64,000 nucleotides of DNA, taken from positions 1 to 64,000 of the IMG/VR virus record IMGVR_UViG_3300028837_003734; one strand, 5' to 3'. The notes under the pieces are model-generated. The model ran no database searches, was not told the DNA's origin, and worked only from the letters and a program-made list of their open reading frames with translations. The translations under genes and the position numbers were made by a program. Source of the DNA: a virus. Positions within the stretch are counted from its first letter, which is position 1. Every line of letters begins with the position of its first letter. This document shows positions 1 through 7,469 of this stretch, in pieces.

Positions 1-36
1 TTTTTTAAAAAAATAGAGTGTTTAGATAGGTATATC

Positions 37-210
37 TTTACTTTACATAAGTACCGTTATTAACGCAATATTCGATGAAATATTTTATGTAACCTTTATT
101 TTATAAAATAAATAGTTTACTTTACATAAGATATATTATAGGACTACTCATATGATGTATTATGTAATGAATTAGAAGGCAGAATACCTTAGATAATTTA
201 CTTTACATAA
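37..210 (+). repeat. Three direct copies of a 14-bp motif
   Basis: The motif TTTACTTTACATAA occurs at 37-50, 116-129 and 197-210, with start-to-start spacing of 79 and 81 bp. Partial inverted versions (TTATGTAA-like) lie between the copies near 84-91 and 160-167. A fourth full copy lies in inverted orientation at 4892-4905, upstream of the sigma/alpha-like gene. The regular spacing and the distant inverted copy suggest operators or iterons for one DNA-binding protein. No gene is seen in 1-370 apart from this and the terminator. Confidence 0.7.
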
Positions 211-263
211 AATATGTATATGACCTGTCATCTGACACCTTAAAAAAGCCAATAACCTAAGAA

Positions 264-345
264 TAATAACGATCAGATAACCTAAACACTTCTCTAAAAA
301 AAGAGAAGTATTTAGGTGTTTATCTGGTCGTTATTTTTTTTTAGA
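264..345 (+). terminator. Strong intrinsic terminator
   Basis: A long imperfect inverted repeat has its left arm at about 265-295 and its right arm at 302-335. It contains AATAACGA/TCGTTATT and CTTCTCT/AGAGAAG pairings and is followed by a run of Ts at 334-342. It stands before the first gene of the window, so it either ends transcription from the left or attenuates expression of the small genes to its right. Confidence 0.85.
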
Positions 346-370
346 AGAAAAAATAAGGAACTATATATTT

Positions 371-562
371 ATGAAATATAAAACACCTCTACAAGCAATA
401 AAACAATTCTGTTTTGAATGCTCAGGGAATAGTTATAAGGAACGGGAATCATGCGATATAACAGATTGCCCCCTGCATCCCTTTCGACTGGGTAAAAGAC
501 CAAAACAACCGGAAAGGAAAATTAGAAAACCATCGAAAAAATCAAAAATAAGACAATCCTGA
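371..562 (+). CDS. Small cysteine-rich phage protein (zinc-binding type)
   Basis: This 63-residue basic protein has cysteines in a CFEC...C...CPLHPFR arrangement, a pattern seen in small conserved phage proteins that end their cysteine cluster with CPL-P-R-G. Four cysteines and a nearby histidine could bind one zinc ion. The C-terminal third is Lys/Arg-rich, consistent with nucleic-acid contact. It is the first gene after the terminator, with an AAGGAA ribosome site about 13 nt upstream. The specific role is unknown. Confidence 0.75.
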   Translation: MKYKTPLQAIKQFCFECSGNSYKERESCDITDCPLHPFRLGKRPKQPERKIRKPSKKSKIRQS

Positions 563-650
563 CCATCGTAATTGAAAGAATTTGAGCTGATTGATACATT
601 CATACCAGAACTTTAATTGAAAAAATAAAAGGGCTGTTTTTTAGGAAAAT

Positions 651-896
651 ATGACCAAAAAAATAGACGAAACCCAATTAATCAAAGACTTTCATGAAGG
701 CAAGCTTTATGCAGAAATTGCCCTTAAGCATAAATGCAAGATAGGGACTATAGCCTATCGGTTAAGAAAGCTAGGTTTGAAAAGAAATAAGCAAGGCTGG
801 GAGCTCTTTTCAGCAGAAGAAAAAGATTTTTTGAGAGGTCTAATGGATACTTACCGGGGCAGGAAACAACTGCTTGATATCTTAACAGACAAATAA
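651..896 (+). CDS. Small helix-turn-helix protein
   Basis: The 81-residue protein has an N-terminal half that reads as a homeodomain-like helix-turn-helix. A helix (about residues 5-16) is followed by the Y-x-E-I-A motif and a recognition helix ending in YRLRKLGLKR. Such proteins in phages act as small DNA-binding regulators or terminase-like adaptors. The remaining half is helical and charged. A TAGGA ribosome site precedes the ATG. Target and effect are unknown. Confidence 0.7.
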   Translation: MTKKIDETQLIKDFHEGKLYAEIALKHKCKIGTIAYRLRKLGLKRNKQGWELFSAEEKDFLRGLMDTYRGRKQLLDILTDK

Positions 897-920
897 TAGA
901 AGAAAGAGAGAGAAGAACAG

Positions 921-1313
921 ATGGAAATAAACATTACCGGAGTAAATTTAATTGAATTTGTTAAAGAGGTATATGGGCTATCAGTTCCGGCAGGTTTGGG
1001 CTGGCTACATTTTACCGAAGGTGAGCTGACTGATGAAGAGGCAAAGGAAATATTAGATGTATGGAAAAATGATAAACAATTTGCCTTAGATATGGATTAC
1101 ATCAAAGGCCGGGCCTGCAAGATGACCGCATTTAGAAAAGAGAATAAATTGTATATTCGTTCTCCCTGGCATGATCATACGGATATACAACTAAAAAAAC
1201 TCTTAAAGGCGGTCTGGCCAGAAGATAAACCATTTCCAGAATTAAAAGCAGAGGAGCATGGTATCGGCTGCAATTGTATGCACTGTCAGAGCAAAAGGAG
1301 AACTAAAGCATGA
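921..1313 (+). CDS. Conserved-looking phage protein with C-terminal CxCxxC
   Basis: A 130-residue acidic protein of unknown function. It ends in a GIGCNCMHCQ cluster with three cysteines, which may bind metal together with nearby histidines (HDH near residue 92 and EEH near 113). No catalytic motif is recognised. Its last codons overlap the start of the next gene (ATGA type), so the two are probably translationally coupled. Confidence 0.7.
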   Translation: MEINITGVNLIEFVKEVYGLSVPAGLGWLHFTEGELTDEEAKEILDVWKNDKQFALDMDYIKGRACKMTAFRKENKLYIRSPWHDHTDIQLKKLLKAVWPEDKPFPELKAEEHGIGCNCMHCQSKRRTKA

Positions 1314-1876
1314 AAAAAGAGAGGGGTAAATTCTGCAGGGATTTGATAGTGAGTCTAGTAAAATTTTGTCAGCACTTTATAAATAAATACTTTAAAAAAG
1401 AGAAAAGTGAATTCGGCAGAGGTCTGGTAGTTTGCCTGGCTAAATTCTATCAGCACTTTTCTCCAGAATATTTAAAAGAAATAAATATTTGCAAAGAAGC
1501 ACTTTCTTCCTATTATGGCAATGAAGAAAAAGCTCTGAACCAGGGAATCACTTTATGGGCTAATGGCGCCTCGGATCACCTCTACGAAATAGAAGCACCA
1601 GAAGGAAAAGAATGGAATGAGGTAAGAGAGAAAGTAAAAATATTACAAGATTCAGGCTTGGAGATGGGCCATGGGATAGCCTGCTATACAAGGGGTACTA
1701 TCTATGCTTTAAAAGATGTTGAAAGGCTCCGGGAGCTAACTGAAGAGATATTAATGGCAGTGAATAATAAACTGAAATTAAATTTTCACTTTGCAGAATC
1801 GCAGGAGCTGGATATAAAAATGTTAATAAAAATAGACAATAAGCTAGGGTTAAAACCCGACTGGGGTGAGTGGTAG
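1310..1876 (+). CDS. Unknown protein with a duplicated N-terminal segment
   Basis: The 188-residue protein starts by a 4-nt overlap with the preceding gene. Residues about 5-30 and 35-60 are an internal repeat: both contain G-(K/R)-x-x-x-(D/G)-L-(I/V)-V-x-L-(V/A)-K-F-x-Q-H-F, followed by a charged linker, so an amphipathic helix has been duplicated. The remainder is mixed alpha/beta with an acidic C-terminus. No family is recognised. The repeat suggests a membrane-associated or oligomerising N-terminus. Confidence 0.7.
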   Translation: MKKERGKFCRDLIVSLVKFCQHFINKYFKKEKSEFGRGLVVCLAKFYQHFSPEYLKEINICKEALSSYYGNEEKALNQGITLWANGASDHLYEIEAPEGKEWNEVREKVKILQDSGLEMGHGIACYTRGTIYALKDVERLRELTEEILMAVNNKLKLNFHFAESQELDIKMLIKIDNKLGLKPDWGEW

Positions 1877-1885
1877 GAAGTCTCT

Positions 1886-2079
1886 TTTTTTGCCGATAAT
1901 CAATGTAACGCTTTATTTATAAGGGTTTCAGTGATTATATCCGATTCGACCAGAGCGTCCACAAGGCATTTTTTGGGATGATTTTTCGCTGAATCGATGA
2001 AAGCCTTTGTTTATAAGGGTTTCATCGTTTTTTTGCCGATGCACCACGAGCGCCCACACGGCATTATTTGAAAGGGGCT
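1886..2079. repeat. Imperfect 94-bp tandem repeat in a non-coding gap
   Basis: Two diverged copies (about 1886-1979 and 1981-2075) share TTTATAAGGGTTTCA and a GC-rich end of the form CCA..AGCG.CCACA.GGCATT. The gap 1877-2230 holds no convincing gene; a G-rich purine tract follows at 2071-2120. The repeat sits upstream of a consensus promoter. It could be a protein-binding region or an old duplication; function is unknown. Confidence 0.6.
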
Positions 2080-2231
2080 GGTAGGGTTGGCTAGGAAGGG
2101 GCAAAAGAGGGGGCTTAAAAGCGAAATTTGAAGGCCAAAATTTTCCCGGATGGCTTAAATAAGAGAAAACTAACAAAATGATAAAATATTTGGAGAATAT
2201 TGATAAATATGAGTATTTTTCGATAAAACAC

Positions 2232-2261
2232 TTGACAAATGACTATGCAAACGCTTATAAT
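2232..2261 (+). promoter_or_regulatory. Consensus sigma70-type promoter
   Basis: TTGACA at 2232-2237 and TATAAT at 2256-2261 are perfect -35 and -10 boxes separated by 18 bp. Transcription should start near 2268, which supports the downstream start codon at 2325. This is one of three near-perfect promoters found in the window. Confidence 0.85.
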
Positions 2262-2324
2262 GTAGTCAGGAATAAGGAAATCCTGAACTGGCAAAATTTA
2301 ATCTTAAAAATAGGTGGTAAATGT

Positions 2325-2549
2325 ATGAAAATGACAGAAGAGACAGAGCAGATGCTAGTGAAAAAGATAACCGAAATTTTTGAAGGACTTCCCGAGCAAG
2401 CCGGACGGGTTCACGGTAACATCTCCATCACGATTGAAGGAGATATCATTATAAGTTTTGATGATCCAGTAAAACGGGAATTAATCAGATTATTCAAGAA
2501 ACAATATATTTCACCACTGAAGCAGATTTCTAATTATAATAAGGTCTGA
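2325..2549 (+). CDS. Small protein of unknown function, first gene after a consensus promoter
   Basis: The frame is open from 2178. ATG 2325 is chosen because an AGGTGG site lies 7 nt upstream and because the promoter at 2232-2261 would start transcripts after the upstream ATG. This gives 74 residues: an acidic helical N-terminus, a beta segment (about 30-45) and a basic C-terminal helix. No family is recognised. Confidence 0.65.
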   Translation: MKMTEETEQMLVKKITEIFEGLPEQAGRVHGNISITIEGDIIISFDDPVKRELIRLFKKQYISPLKQISNYNKV

Positions 2550-2582
2550 TATTTAACTTAATCAGAAAGGGGGTGGAGCAAA

Positions 2583-2786
2583 TTGGCAAGGGCTAAAGAA
2601 CCACAAAAGTTTATCGATAAATTTGCGAAAAAAGCCTTCGGTAGATCCCCGGCCAAGGCCGAAGAAAAACAAGTCTGTGTTTCTGTGGCAAAGAAATCAA
2701 AATGTCTGACTTCAGGGATGAGTTATCTGAGAGAGAGTATAAAATCTCGGGCATTTGTCAAAAAGTGCCAGGATAAAACTTTTTAG
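2583..2786 (+). pseudogene. Phage zinc-ribbon protein (CxxC...CxxC) interrupted by paired frameshifts
   Basis: The frame opens with TTG 2583 after a GGGGGTGG ribosome site and reads to 2786. A different frame between about 2685 and 2760 reads CGKEIKMSDFRDELSEREYK followed by ISGICQK, a sequence typical of a small phage zinc-ribbon family. Adding one T near 2683 and removing one A from the A run 2760-2764 joins both frames. The result contains CVSC and CQKC, exactly the two metal knuckles such proteins need. As written, the middle is off-frame. Decay, a sequencing error in a homopolymer, or recoding are all possible. Confidence 0.65.
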
Positions 2787-2813
2787 AAAATATAAAATAA
2801 GGAGGAAATCTTA

Positions 2814-2894
2814 ATGGATAATAATAAAAAAAAATTCGATATTAGTAGGTATAGTGAGATTAAAGATGTAGATGTGAATGTGGCCAAGATTTAG
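2814..2894 (+). pseudogene. Truncated duplicate of the start of the gp3-like gene
   Basis: A 26-codon frame begins behind AAGGAGG with MDNNKKKFDISRYSEIKDV, nearly identical to the first 19 residues of the gene at 3431, then diverges and stops. The duplicated DNA includes the ribosome site (2799-2870 against 3412-3487). It is either a scar of a duplication that brought in the gene between the copies or a leader peptide. The remnant has no complete domain. Confidence 0.65.
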
Positions 2895-2951
2895 ATGTTA
2901 TGACTATAGGTGGTATAAGAATAGTAAGAGACATTTTGGAGGAGGGATAAA

Positions 2952-3398
2952 ATGAATAATGATAAAGACTACAAGGAATCGATAAGTTCGCTACTAAAGA
3001 TAACTGATGATATTAGTTTTCAGATTAAGCGTTTAAGGCACGATAATCAAGAAATGACCGAAGAGAATGATAAAATGATTGATGGTCTCCAAAAGAAACT
3101 AATATTTACAGAAAATCAGCTCAAAGAGATCTTAACCAAGTCTGAAGAGAATGTGATCAAAGTTAAATGTGGTTGGACTCATTGGAAAATACTGAAGGAT
3201 AAAATCGTGTTTACTGATAAGACGATAGAAGAAGTCGAAACAAAATATCCTGCAGAATCAGACAGATATGTCAAGACAGAGAAGAGCCTAAAGTTAAAAC
3301 CACTCAAAAGAGACATCGAATCTGGCGAAATTGTGCTGATGGAAATGACCAGAGAGACTCAGGAAAGGAAATTTGAATATAAATATACAGGAGATTAA
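2952..3398 (+). CDS. Coiled-coil phage protein, possible Gam- or Gp157-like
   Basis: The 148-residue protein has an N-terminal coiled coil (about residues 8-65), then a compact beta-rich part starting VKCGWTHWKIL and a Lys-rich segment ending LKLKPLKRD. Long coiled coil plus small globular end is the layout of Gam-like nuclease inhibitors and siphovirus Gp157, and the location beside recombination genes agrees, but no diagnostic motif was recognised. It is flanked by the two copies of the 72-bp duplication. Confidence 0.6.
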   Translation: MNNDKDYKESISSLLKITDDISFQIKRLRHDNQEMTEENDKMIDGLQKKLIFTENQLKEILTKSEENVIKVKCGWTHWKILKDKIVFTDKTIEEVETKYPAESDRYVKTEKSLKLKPLKRDIESGEIVLMEMTRETQERKFEYKYTGD

Positions 3399-3430
3399 AA
3401 TTTAAAAAATTTTAAGGAGGTAATTCTTAA

Positions 3431-4867
3431 ATGAATAATAATAAGAAAAAATTCGATATTAGTAGGTATAGTGAGATTAAAGATGTAACCAGTGTAGTAA
3501 AGTTGCCCATGGCGGAGGAGAAAATTAGACTGGGAGAAATAAGGATATCACCTAGAACCGGTGAGGAATATCCAGTTGAGTTAGACTACTTCAAATGTCC
3601 AAAGGAAGTCAGAGAGGTATTCGGGGATGAGCCCACCGAAATTACCGTGTTCTTTCCGATAGCTGATCGAAAAATAGTTTTTCAACAATCTTATGAAAAA
3701 TATGGGAAGAATAAGGCCATGCTATGTTGGGGAGACGGGATTACCGCACAACGGAAAAATCTCGAAGATGGGAGTTGGGAAGATAGAAAATGTCCCTGTG
3801 AATATTTAGGAAAAAGTTGTGACAAAAGGGGGCATCTGCGTTTTATGATGCCTTCAGTCTCCATAGGAAAATTCTATGAATGCCAAGTTGGGGGGACGGT
3901 TTCTTTCCAAGAACTAAATAGTGCTTTTTTTCTCGCTGAAAGAACCACTGGAGGCTACTGGGCTATGGTCCCCTTTAAGATGCGAAGGGTACAAAAAAGA
4001 TTGAAGATACCGGGAACAGCTAAAATGAAAACACATTGGGTGGTAACTTTAGAGCTTATGGCTACTTTAGAAGAAGTCAAGAGGGTTGCTGCCGGGGAAA
4101 TATTATATCTGGGCCAACGTAGAAAATATGAGCTCGAAATCCCCGATCTATCAGAACAAAAAGACGAAAGTAGAAAAGTTTATACCCAGGAGGAGCTGGA
4201 AAAAGAAGAACGAAAAGAAGCAGAGGCAAGGGGGATAACTGTGGAGGAATTAAGAGAATCAAAAGAAATAGAGGAGGCAGCAACAGAACGAACAGAGAGA
4301 GAGAACTCCAAAAAAGATTTTGAGGAATCAAAAGAACGTGAGGCCAAGTTACAGGAGGAGGTGGCTAAAGGTAAGCATAAAGTCAAATCATACCAGGAGA
4401 GTAAGACCATCTTCCAAAATAAAAAAGAAGAGGAGGCTCAAGTTATCGAAGGGGTGCTGAAAAAGGCCTCTGAGGTCGGTCTTAAAAATTGGGGACAGAT
4501 TATAAATTTTACCATAAAGAAGGGGTTACTACAGACTACACTTTCAGAAACCTCGTTCAAGAAGGTCTTGACCACCAATAAGGATATATATAATCGCTTA
4601 ATGAAGGCCCTGGAACCAACAGAGTCTGAGGAAGAGAAAGTGAAGTTAGATAAGATATTTAAGATCTTTAAAAAAGCAGGGATGTCTACCTGGAAAGAGA
4701 TAGCTTGGATTGCCTGTAAAGCGGATTTAAAAGAACCAGGAAGCCCGGTTGAAGAACTGCAACGAACCTTACTCGATAATCCGGAAGCGGTGGAAAAAAT
4801 AATAGAGATGGCAAAAATCGAAGAAAAAGAAGAGCAGGAAATTGCCGACGAGGATATACCGGAGTAA
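3431..4867 (+). CDS. Gp3-like (recombination directionality factor family) protein with long C-terminal extension
   Basis: Residues about 1-235 match the gp3-like family named after the phiC31 directionality factor: EYPVELDYFKCP, FGDEPTEITVFFPIADR, LCWGDGITA and the cysteine set CPCEYLGKSC, followed by a beta-barrel ending near TLELMATLEEVKR. Many members occur in phages without serine integrases, where a general ssDNA-binding or replication role is suspected. The C-terminal ~240 residues are Glu/Lys-rich, with coiled coil and two helical repeats about 90 residues apart (L-K-N-W-G-Q and M-S-T-W-K-E). The start follows TTAAGGAGG. It probably acts in replication or recombination with the SbcCD pair downstream. 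Confidence 0.7.
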   Translation: MNNNKKKFDISRYSEIKDVTSVVKLPMAEEKIRLGEIRISPRTGEEYPVELDYFKCPKEVREVFGDEPTEITVFFPIADRKIVFQQSYEKYGKNKAMLCWGDGITAQRKNLEDGSWEDRKCPCEYLGKSCDKRGHLRFMMPSVSIGKFYECQVGGTVSFQELNSAFFLAERTTGGYWAMVPFKMRRVQKRLKIPGTAKMKTHWVVTLELMATLEEVKRVAAGEILYLGQRRKYELEIPDLSEQKDESRKVYTQEELEKEERKEAEARGITVEELRESKEIEEAATERTERENSKKDFEESKEREAKLQEEVAKGKHKVKSYQESKTIFQNKKEEEAQVIEGVLKKASEVGLKNWGQIINFTIKKGLLQTTLSETSFKKVLTTNKDIYNRLMKALEPTESEEEKVKLDKIFKIFKKAGMSTWKEIAWIACKADLKEPGSPVEELQRTLLDNPEAVEKIIEMAKIEEKEEQEIADEDIPE

Positions 4868-4891
4868 TAAGGCATTAGCCTGTAGGATATA

Positions 4892-4905
4892 TTATGTAAA
4901 GTAAA
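4892..4905 (-). promoter_or_regulatory. Inverted copy of the 14-bp motif upstream of the sigma/alpha-like gene
   Basis: TTATGTAAAGTAAA is the exact reverse complement of the motif present three times at 37-210. It lies 144 nt before the sigma4/alpha-CTD gene. A shared operator controlling both the left end and this regulator is the simplest reading; the protein that binds it is not known. Confidence 0.5.
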
Positions 4906-4959
4906 TTAAATTGCCTATCCTGTGGTGTTATATTTAATCTTTAGTGATTAATATTAATG

Positions 4960-5037
4960 CCAGGTTTGGACTACGGTGCAGTAGGTGTGGAGAAGGTCGC
5001 AGGGTGGGGGTAGCCCTGCCGGGGTAGGCATGCCTTG
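4960..5037 (+). ncRNA. Structured leader of the sigma/alpha-like gene
   Basis: The GC-rich leader contains a hairpin GCAGGG (4999-5004) / CCCTGC (5014-5019) and a perfect palindrome AGGCATGCCT (5026-5035) immediately before the GGAGGTG ribosome site. Its base composition contrasts with the AT-rich surroundings. It may control translation of the gene at 5049; no known riboswitch class was recognised. Confidence 0.5.
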
Positions 5038-5048
5038 GAGGTGAAGAA

Positions 5049-5432
5049 ATGGGAATGACACAAATTAAAATTAGAGAGCGAGAAAAAAAGATATTACAAC
5101 TGAGAGCCGATCATACACTAGAAGAAATAGGTGAAATGTTCGGAGTAACTAGAGAAAGGATCCGTCAGATCGAAGCGAAGGCTTTAAGGAGAATCGCACT
5201 AAGCAAGAGGTTTAAAGGGGAGGGCCCAGTGACTGTGGAATCAGACATTGAAAGACTGGAACTATCCCTCAGAGCAGATAACTGCCTAAGGAAATCTGGT
5301 ATAAATACAGTAGGGGATATACTCGAAAGTGGCCTATTTAATCTATTGAAAATGAAGAATTTGGGGCGTAAATGCACACAGGAGATCAGAAACGCAATAC
5401 GACGTTGTGGATTCCGGGTATGGAACATTTAA
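5049..5432 (+). CDS. Sigma region 4 - RNA polymerase alpha C-terminal domain fusion
   Basis: Residues about 7-45 form a sigma70 region 4 helix-turn-helix: [22 protein letters not shown] is the standard signature. Residues about 66-125 match the alpha subunit C-terminal domain, with [25 protein letters not shown] and [15 protein letters not shown] as counterparts of the canonical LDLSVR-NCL-AGI-TV and L-KI-NLGRKSL-EI motifs. The -35 recognition module and the UP-element/activator-contact module are thus joined without sigma region 2. It probably redirects or anchors host RNA polymerase, as a phage transcription regulator. The start is fixed by GGAGGTG. A structured leader and an inverted repeat motif lie upstream. 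Confidence 0.85.
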   Translation: MGMTQIKIREREKKILQLRADHTLEEIGEMFGVTRERIRQIEAKALRRIALSKRFKGEGPVTVESDIERLELSLRADNCLRKSGINTVGDILESGLFNLLKMKNLGRKCTQEIRNAIRRCGFRVWNI

Positions 5433-5477
5433 AGCAATAAGGAAAAAATTTAAGTGAAAGATATTTGGAGGTAAAAA

Positions 5478-5723
5478 ATGAAAATAATCACCAGAGGCAA
5501 AAGAATATCTAAATATTCAAAGGTAAATGGCTTGATGACGGTGGATGTCACCAATGATATATTTTGGCTAAAATTGGATTTTGATTCCGGAAGCGGGCAG
5601 TGCATTGTGGAGCTTTCAGAATTTGAAGTTGCTCATATAATCAATGTAGGTTTAAAAGACGTTAAAATTGTTGCTGCCTGTAAGAGACAAGGACAAAGCT
5701 CTGTGGAGGATTTTTTAAAATGA
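5478..5723 (+). CDS. Small unknown protein
   Basis: The 81-residue protein is beta-rich with a hydrophobic core (IFWLKLDFDSG...CIVELSEFEVAHII) and a short basic tail. The ribosome site is GGAGGT. It overlaps the next gene by ATGA, the start of a run of coupled small genes that ends at 6117. No family is recognised. Confidence 0.7.
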   Translation: MKIITRGKRISKYSKVNGLMTVDVTNDIFWLKLDFDSGSGQCIVELSEFEVAHIINVGLKDVKIVAACKRQGQSSVEDFLK

Positions 5724-5884
5724 AAGACTACAATATAATTATAACTTCAGTAAAGAATAGTTTAAAATTCCATTCCGAAGACTATGTAATGGGATATATT
5801 TACGCTCTATTAGATTGGCGAGTGATAAGTTCAGAGACATTTGAAAGATTAAAAGATTTTATAAAAAAGAAGGAAAAAAAATGA
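5720..5884 (+). CDS. Very small coupled protein
   Basis: The 54-residue frame starts in the ATGA that ends the previous gene and itself ends in the ATGA that starts the next, so all three are probably coupled. The sequence is helical, with a hydrophobic stretch YVMGYIYALLDW and a Lys-rich end. Function is unknown; support comes from the exact overlaps on both sides. Confidence 0.65.
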   Translation: MKDYNIIITSVKNSLKFHSEDYVMGYIYALLDWRVISSETFERLKDFIKKKEKK

Positions 5885-6117
5885 AAGATGAAGGATTAAA
5901 ACTCTTACTACCTAAATCTGATTTATGTCAAGAGTGTGCTACAAAACACCATCTAAATGAACCTCATAATAAGGATAGCCTCTATTATCAAATGCATTTT
6001 AAAATAAAGTATGGGCGATTTCCAAATTGGGAAGATGCAATGGCTCATTGTGATGAGAGAACAAAACAATTATGGAGAAAGGAACTTGTTAAATTGGAGG
6101 TAATCCCATCAGGGTAG
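5881..6117 (+). CDS. Small Cys/His protein of a phage type
   Basis: A 78-residue protein with CQEC followed by H-H and a distal C (AHCDERTKQLW). The segment YYQMHFKIKYGRFPNWEDAMAHC resembles conserved small phage proteins found next to replication genes. A metal-binding fold is plausible from the CxxC and downstream Cys/His. The exact role is unknown. Confidence 0.7.
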   Translation: MKDEGLKLLLPKSDLCQECATKHHLNEPHNKDSLYYQMHFKIKYGRFPNWEDAMAHCDERTKQLWRKELVKLEVIPSG

Positions 6118-6137
6118 ACAAACAAAGAGGGAGTAAA

Positions 6138-6383
6138 ATGATGACAAATCAAGAAACAGTGCAGGAAAGATATAGAAGATGGTGGAAAGGGAAATACTGC
6201 AAGCTCAGACAGAATCCCGATGGCAAATTTAAATATGTACAGACGGTCGAATGGATTGGTCCACCGAGTGGCTTCTATGGCTCGGTACATCTTCATTATC
6301 TTGACGGAACGGGGGATAGGGTTATTGCCTTTGGTATATTCAGGCCAAGAAAAAGCGATGTGATAGTAGAAGGAGAGAAATAG
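6138..6383 (+). CDS. Small RYRRWW-motif protein, paralogue of the C-terminus of the 12 kb 3D-domain gene
   Basis: The 81-residue protein contains ERYRRWWKGKYCKL, KFKYVQT, WIGPPSGFYG and LHYLDGT. The same blocks in the same order form residues about 148-227 of the gene at 12028-12711, so the two are paralogues about 6 kb apart. The pattern suggests a small beta-barrel. Function is unknown. Confidence 0.75.
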   Translation: MMTNQETVQERYRRWWKGKYCKLRQNPDGKFKYVQTVEWIGPPSGFYGSVHLHYLDGTGDRVIAFGIFRPRKSDVIVEGEK

Positions 6384-6388
6384 ATAAA

Positions 6389-6793
6389 GTGAAAGACGTT
6401 TGGGAAGAAAAGAAAAAAAGAGAAGAAAAGGAAGCGATATTGAGAGGAATGAGTAGAGCTGGAAAGCACTGGGGTAGGATGGGAGCGTATAAACGTCGAG
6501 AAGGATTTCATCCTTTAGGATTGAAGAAGGCAAATAGATGGTTTATTGAAGGAAAGCTATTTTTTGATGATGTAGAAGAAAATAACAAAAGGAAAGCTCA
6601 TTGTAAAGTATGTGGTAAGGCGCTGATGAAAGAAGAGGGATATCGCATGCTTATTTATGCGTCTAACTGGTATAACTTATCCTTTTATTTTGGATGTGAA
6701 GAATGCAAGCATAAATTAGAGATCACCAGCTTTACGGAATCGGATCTCATCAAGATAGGAAATAAAAAAAAGAAGGGGGGAAGAAGAAAATGA
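6389..6793 (+). CDS. Zinc-ribbon-like small protein
   Basis: The 134-residue protein starts at GTG 6389, the only good start after the preceding stop. The N-terminus is basic and helical; the C-terminal half has CKVCGKAL...CEECKHKL, two CxxC knuckles about 33 residues apart that should bind one zinc. A Lys/Arg tail follows. It overlaps the next gene by ATGA. The role is unknown, probably nucleic-acid binding. Confidence 0.7.
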   Translation: MKDVWEEKKKREEKEAILRGMSRAGKHWGRMGAYKRREGFHPLGLKKANRWFIEGKLFFDDVEENNKRKAHCKVCGKALMKEEGYRMLIYASNWYNLSFYFGCEECKHKLEITSFTESDLIKIGNKKKKGGRRK

Positions 6794-7122
6794 AACCTGA
6801 AGAATTTATTAAATTAATGTATGAAAGGACACAAGGACTTCAGAGGAGTAAAGGCCAAAAAGAGGCTGACGAAATTCTAAACAAAATATCACGAAACTTA
6901 TATTCAGATGTACAACATGGTGCACTCCGCAGGTTAACAGTACGTAGCTTAAAAGAAATACTTAGAACCCTTCCCGAGAATCCTACCGAAGAGGATATCA
7001 ATACAACAACTAAGTTTATCGAATCTATAATTCTAACGGTCATATCCTGCATTTTGGGTGAAGGAGAAATATTAACTATAACTCCAGCTAAGGATACGAA
7101 TAAGAAGCAATCTGGAGATTAA
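6790..7122 (+). CDS. Small helical unknown protein
   Basis: The 110-residue protein begins in the ATGA overlap with the zinc-ribbon gene. It is all-helical by appearance, with a hydrophobic segment near residues 76-92 (FIESIILTVISCILG). That could be a single membrane segment or a buried helix. No family is recognised. Confidence 0.65.
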   Translation: MKPEEFIKLMYERTQGLQRSKGQKEADEILNKISRNLYSDVQHGALRRLTVRSLKEILRTLPENPTEEDINTTTKFIESIILTVISCILGEGEILTITPAKDTNKKQSGD

Positions 7123-7126
7123 AAAA

Positions 7127-7387
7127 ATGAATAATTACGTGCAATTAAATAGTCTCCTGGATAGTGAGATGGGCACTATGATAGCTGTGATTTGTTTTAT
7201 CGCATTAATTTTCGCTATGGGGTTCTTCCTGGGGAGGATTATGAGGATAAAAAAATTAGAGGATAGATGGGATAAGATACTTGCGGAATATCAGAAAGCT
7301 ATCAATGAGATTTTAGAAAAGGCAGGAATATCTAAAGAGATAAGTTTAAAAAGGGGGACAATAAACCTTGAAGAAGGAAGCATTTGA
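7127..7387 (+). CDS. Single-pass membrane protein
   Basis: The 86-residue protein has a clear transmembrane segment at about residues 17-36 (MIAVICFIALIFAMGFFLG). A charged helical tail follows that would lie in the cytoplasm. Small proteins of this shape are often lysis accessories or inner-membrane effectors in phages, but nothing here identifies one. Confidence 0.7.
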   Translation: MNNYVQLNSLLDSEMGTMIAVICFIALIFAMGFFLGRIMRIKKLEDRWDKILAEYQKAINEILEKAGISKEISLKRGTINLEEGSI

Positions 7388-7469
7388 ATTCTCAAATATT
7401 TTTTCACCAATCGCCGAGGATTTTGAAGCACGAAAAAATAGGATTGGAGAAAAGAAAGGAGGAAAAGAT

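Noticed and set aside
4077-4875. Minus-strand frames opposite the gp3-like gene
   Set aside because: Ser/Leu-rich shadows of the Glu/Lys-rich coiled coil on the plus strand.
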